Positions 32,713 through 33,295 of a stretch of DNA of 33,295 nucleotides are shown here, one piece after another (within the stretch, counting starts at the first letter, position 1; each line of letters starts with the position of its first letter). Both the position numbers and the translations under genes were made by a program. Where the stretch lies: positions 1 through 33,295 of the forward strand of contig MESE01000088.1 of NCBI GenBank assembly GCA_001770855.1, given 5' to 3'. The notes beneath the pieces are model-generated. The model saw only the letters and a list, made by a program, of their open reading frames with translations, was not told where the DNA came from and searched no databases. Origin of the DNA: Burkholderiales bacterium RIFCSPLOWO2_02_FULL_57_36 (GTDB lineage Bacteria > Pseudomonadota > Gammaproteobacteria > Burkholderiales > Burkholderiaceae_D).

Positions 32713-33295
32713 GTGAAACCGGAATCTGCCCGTACACTCTGGATATTCGCACTGATACTGGCATTGATCGGCTTGATGATACCCAATCCGAGCGGACGCT
32801 TTTTTTTCATCGTCGCCGCGGCATTGACTGCGTTGGCGCCTGCGATATTTGCGGCCGGTCGGGCACGTATCGGCGGGATGCTGGCCTGCGCCCTATCCCT
32901 GGCGCTAGCTGCAATTTCGTTCCCGTCGATGCTGAAGGATCAGACCGCCTACGCTGAACGCGTTCAAAAAAAGATCCATGGCATAGGCACTTCACCACCG
33001 GCCGAACCAGACGACCAGAAATGCGAAGAACCGGTGTCGCTGGCCCAGCTGATCGGCAATCCGGATGCCTACCATGGAAAGGCATTATGGGTCGTGGCGC
33101 ATGTCACCATCGAATTCGAGAATATGACCGCCTGCCCTTCTGCCACTGCAACGCAGATGAAGCAATGCCTTTGGCTGCAAATAGACGATGGGCCATACAA
33201 CACTGATCAGGACTATGCGCGCTACCAATCGAAGCGGAATGTTTGGGAGCAGTATGGCCATCAGACCGTCGCCATCCACACGACGTTCGACAAAA
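32713..33295 (+). CDS. Membrane protein with C-terminal OB-like domain, 3' part missing
   Basis: A GTG at 32713, 15 bp after the previous stop and preceded by GAAAGAAAA, opens a frame that continues without a stop for 194 codons to the window edge. Residues of about 9-75 contain three hydrophobic helices (for example LWIFALILALIGLMIP). The rest is extracytoplasmic: PVSLAQLIGNPDAYHGKALWVVAHV resembles the start of OB-like domains in which a sequence of the D-Y-x-G-K-x-V-x-V type follows a short helix. Three cysteines are present. The function is unknown; it probably belongs to the preceding operon. Confidence 0.65.
   Translation, partial: MKPESARTLWIFALILALIGLMIPNPSGRFFFIVAAALTALAPAIFAAGRARIGGMLACALSLALAAISFPSMLKDQTAYAERVQKKIHGIGTSPPAEPDDQKCEEPVSLAQLIGNPDAYHGKALWVVAHVTIEFENMTACPSATATQMKQCLWLQIDDGPYNTDQDYARYQSKRNVWEQYGHQTVAIHTTFDK

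Noticed and set aside
1..33295. CRISPR array
   Set aside because: No regularly spaced direct repeats of 24-40 bp were seen; repeats present are inverted or widely separated.

Overview
The window looks like chromosome of a beta-proteobacterium. The long (526 aa) isocitrate lyase, the pairing of a TviB-type sugar dehydrogenase with YaiO and HEAT genes, and the moderately high GC with many extragenic palindromes all suggest Burkholderiales, perhaps Oxalobacteraceae. That placement is inference. There are no rRNA genes, CRISPR arrays or complete insertion sequences.

Layout. 1-621: 5' part of a DUF2971-like gene running off the left edge (minus strand). 764-818: remnant of a tRNA-Gly(CCC) gene, into which the end of a LysR gene runs. 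The LysR gene (803-1762) is divergent from an MFS exporter (1922-3124). 3334-3521: REP/MITE-like inverted-repeat unit. 3575-6839: a module bounded by 48-bp inverted repeats. It carries a membrane-bound AraC regulator, a SAM methyltransferase, an SRPBCC protein and a sigma-54 promoter with a 73-aa repeat protein. A second tRNA-Gly remnant lies at 6898. 7381-11453: secreted VWA protein followed by an OmpR-type two-component pair. About 11793-13397: three integron-type gene cassettes with two recognisable attC sites and no integrase. 13675-15255: isocitrate lyase (minus strand).

15763-22248 is a polysaccharide locus. A TviB-type UDP-sugar 6-dehydrogenase (minus strand) is divergent from an NAD-dependent sugar epimerase, a membrane-anchored HEAT-repeat protein, a processive-type GT2 synthase and a YaiO-type outer-membrane barrel. 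Together they could make a nucleotide sugar (a uronic acid in the most likely reading), polymerise it across the inner membrane and export it. MTA/SAH nucleosidase follows at 22467-23234.

From 23731 to the right edge nearly every gene encodes an exported protein on the plus strand: a DUF4124 protein, a beta-propeller lipoprotein, a coiled-coil protein, a C39-like cysteine protease, an ankyrin/TPR protein, small membrane proteins, two further TPR paralogues and a partial membrane protein. One minus-strand gene in this stretch encodes a leaderless avidin with every compared biotin-contact position retained. The best candidates for undescribed biology are the HEAT-GT2-YaiO export locus, the predicted cytosolic avidin, the inverted-repeat-bounded methyltransferase/SRPBCC/sigma-54 module, and the tandem family of exported TPR proteins around a C39-like protease.
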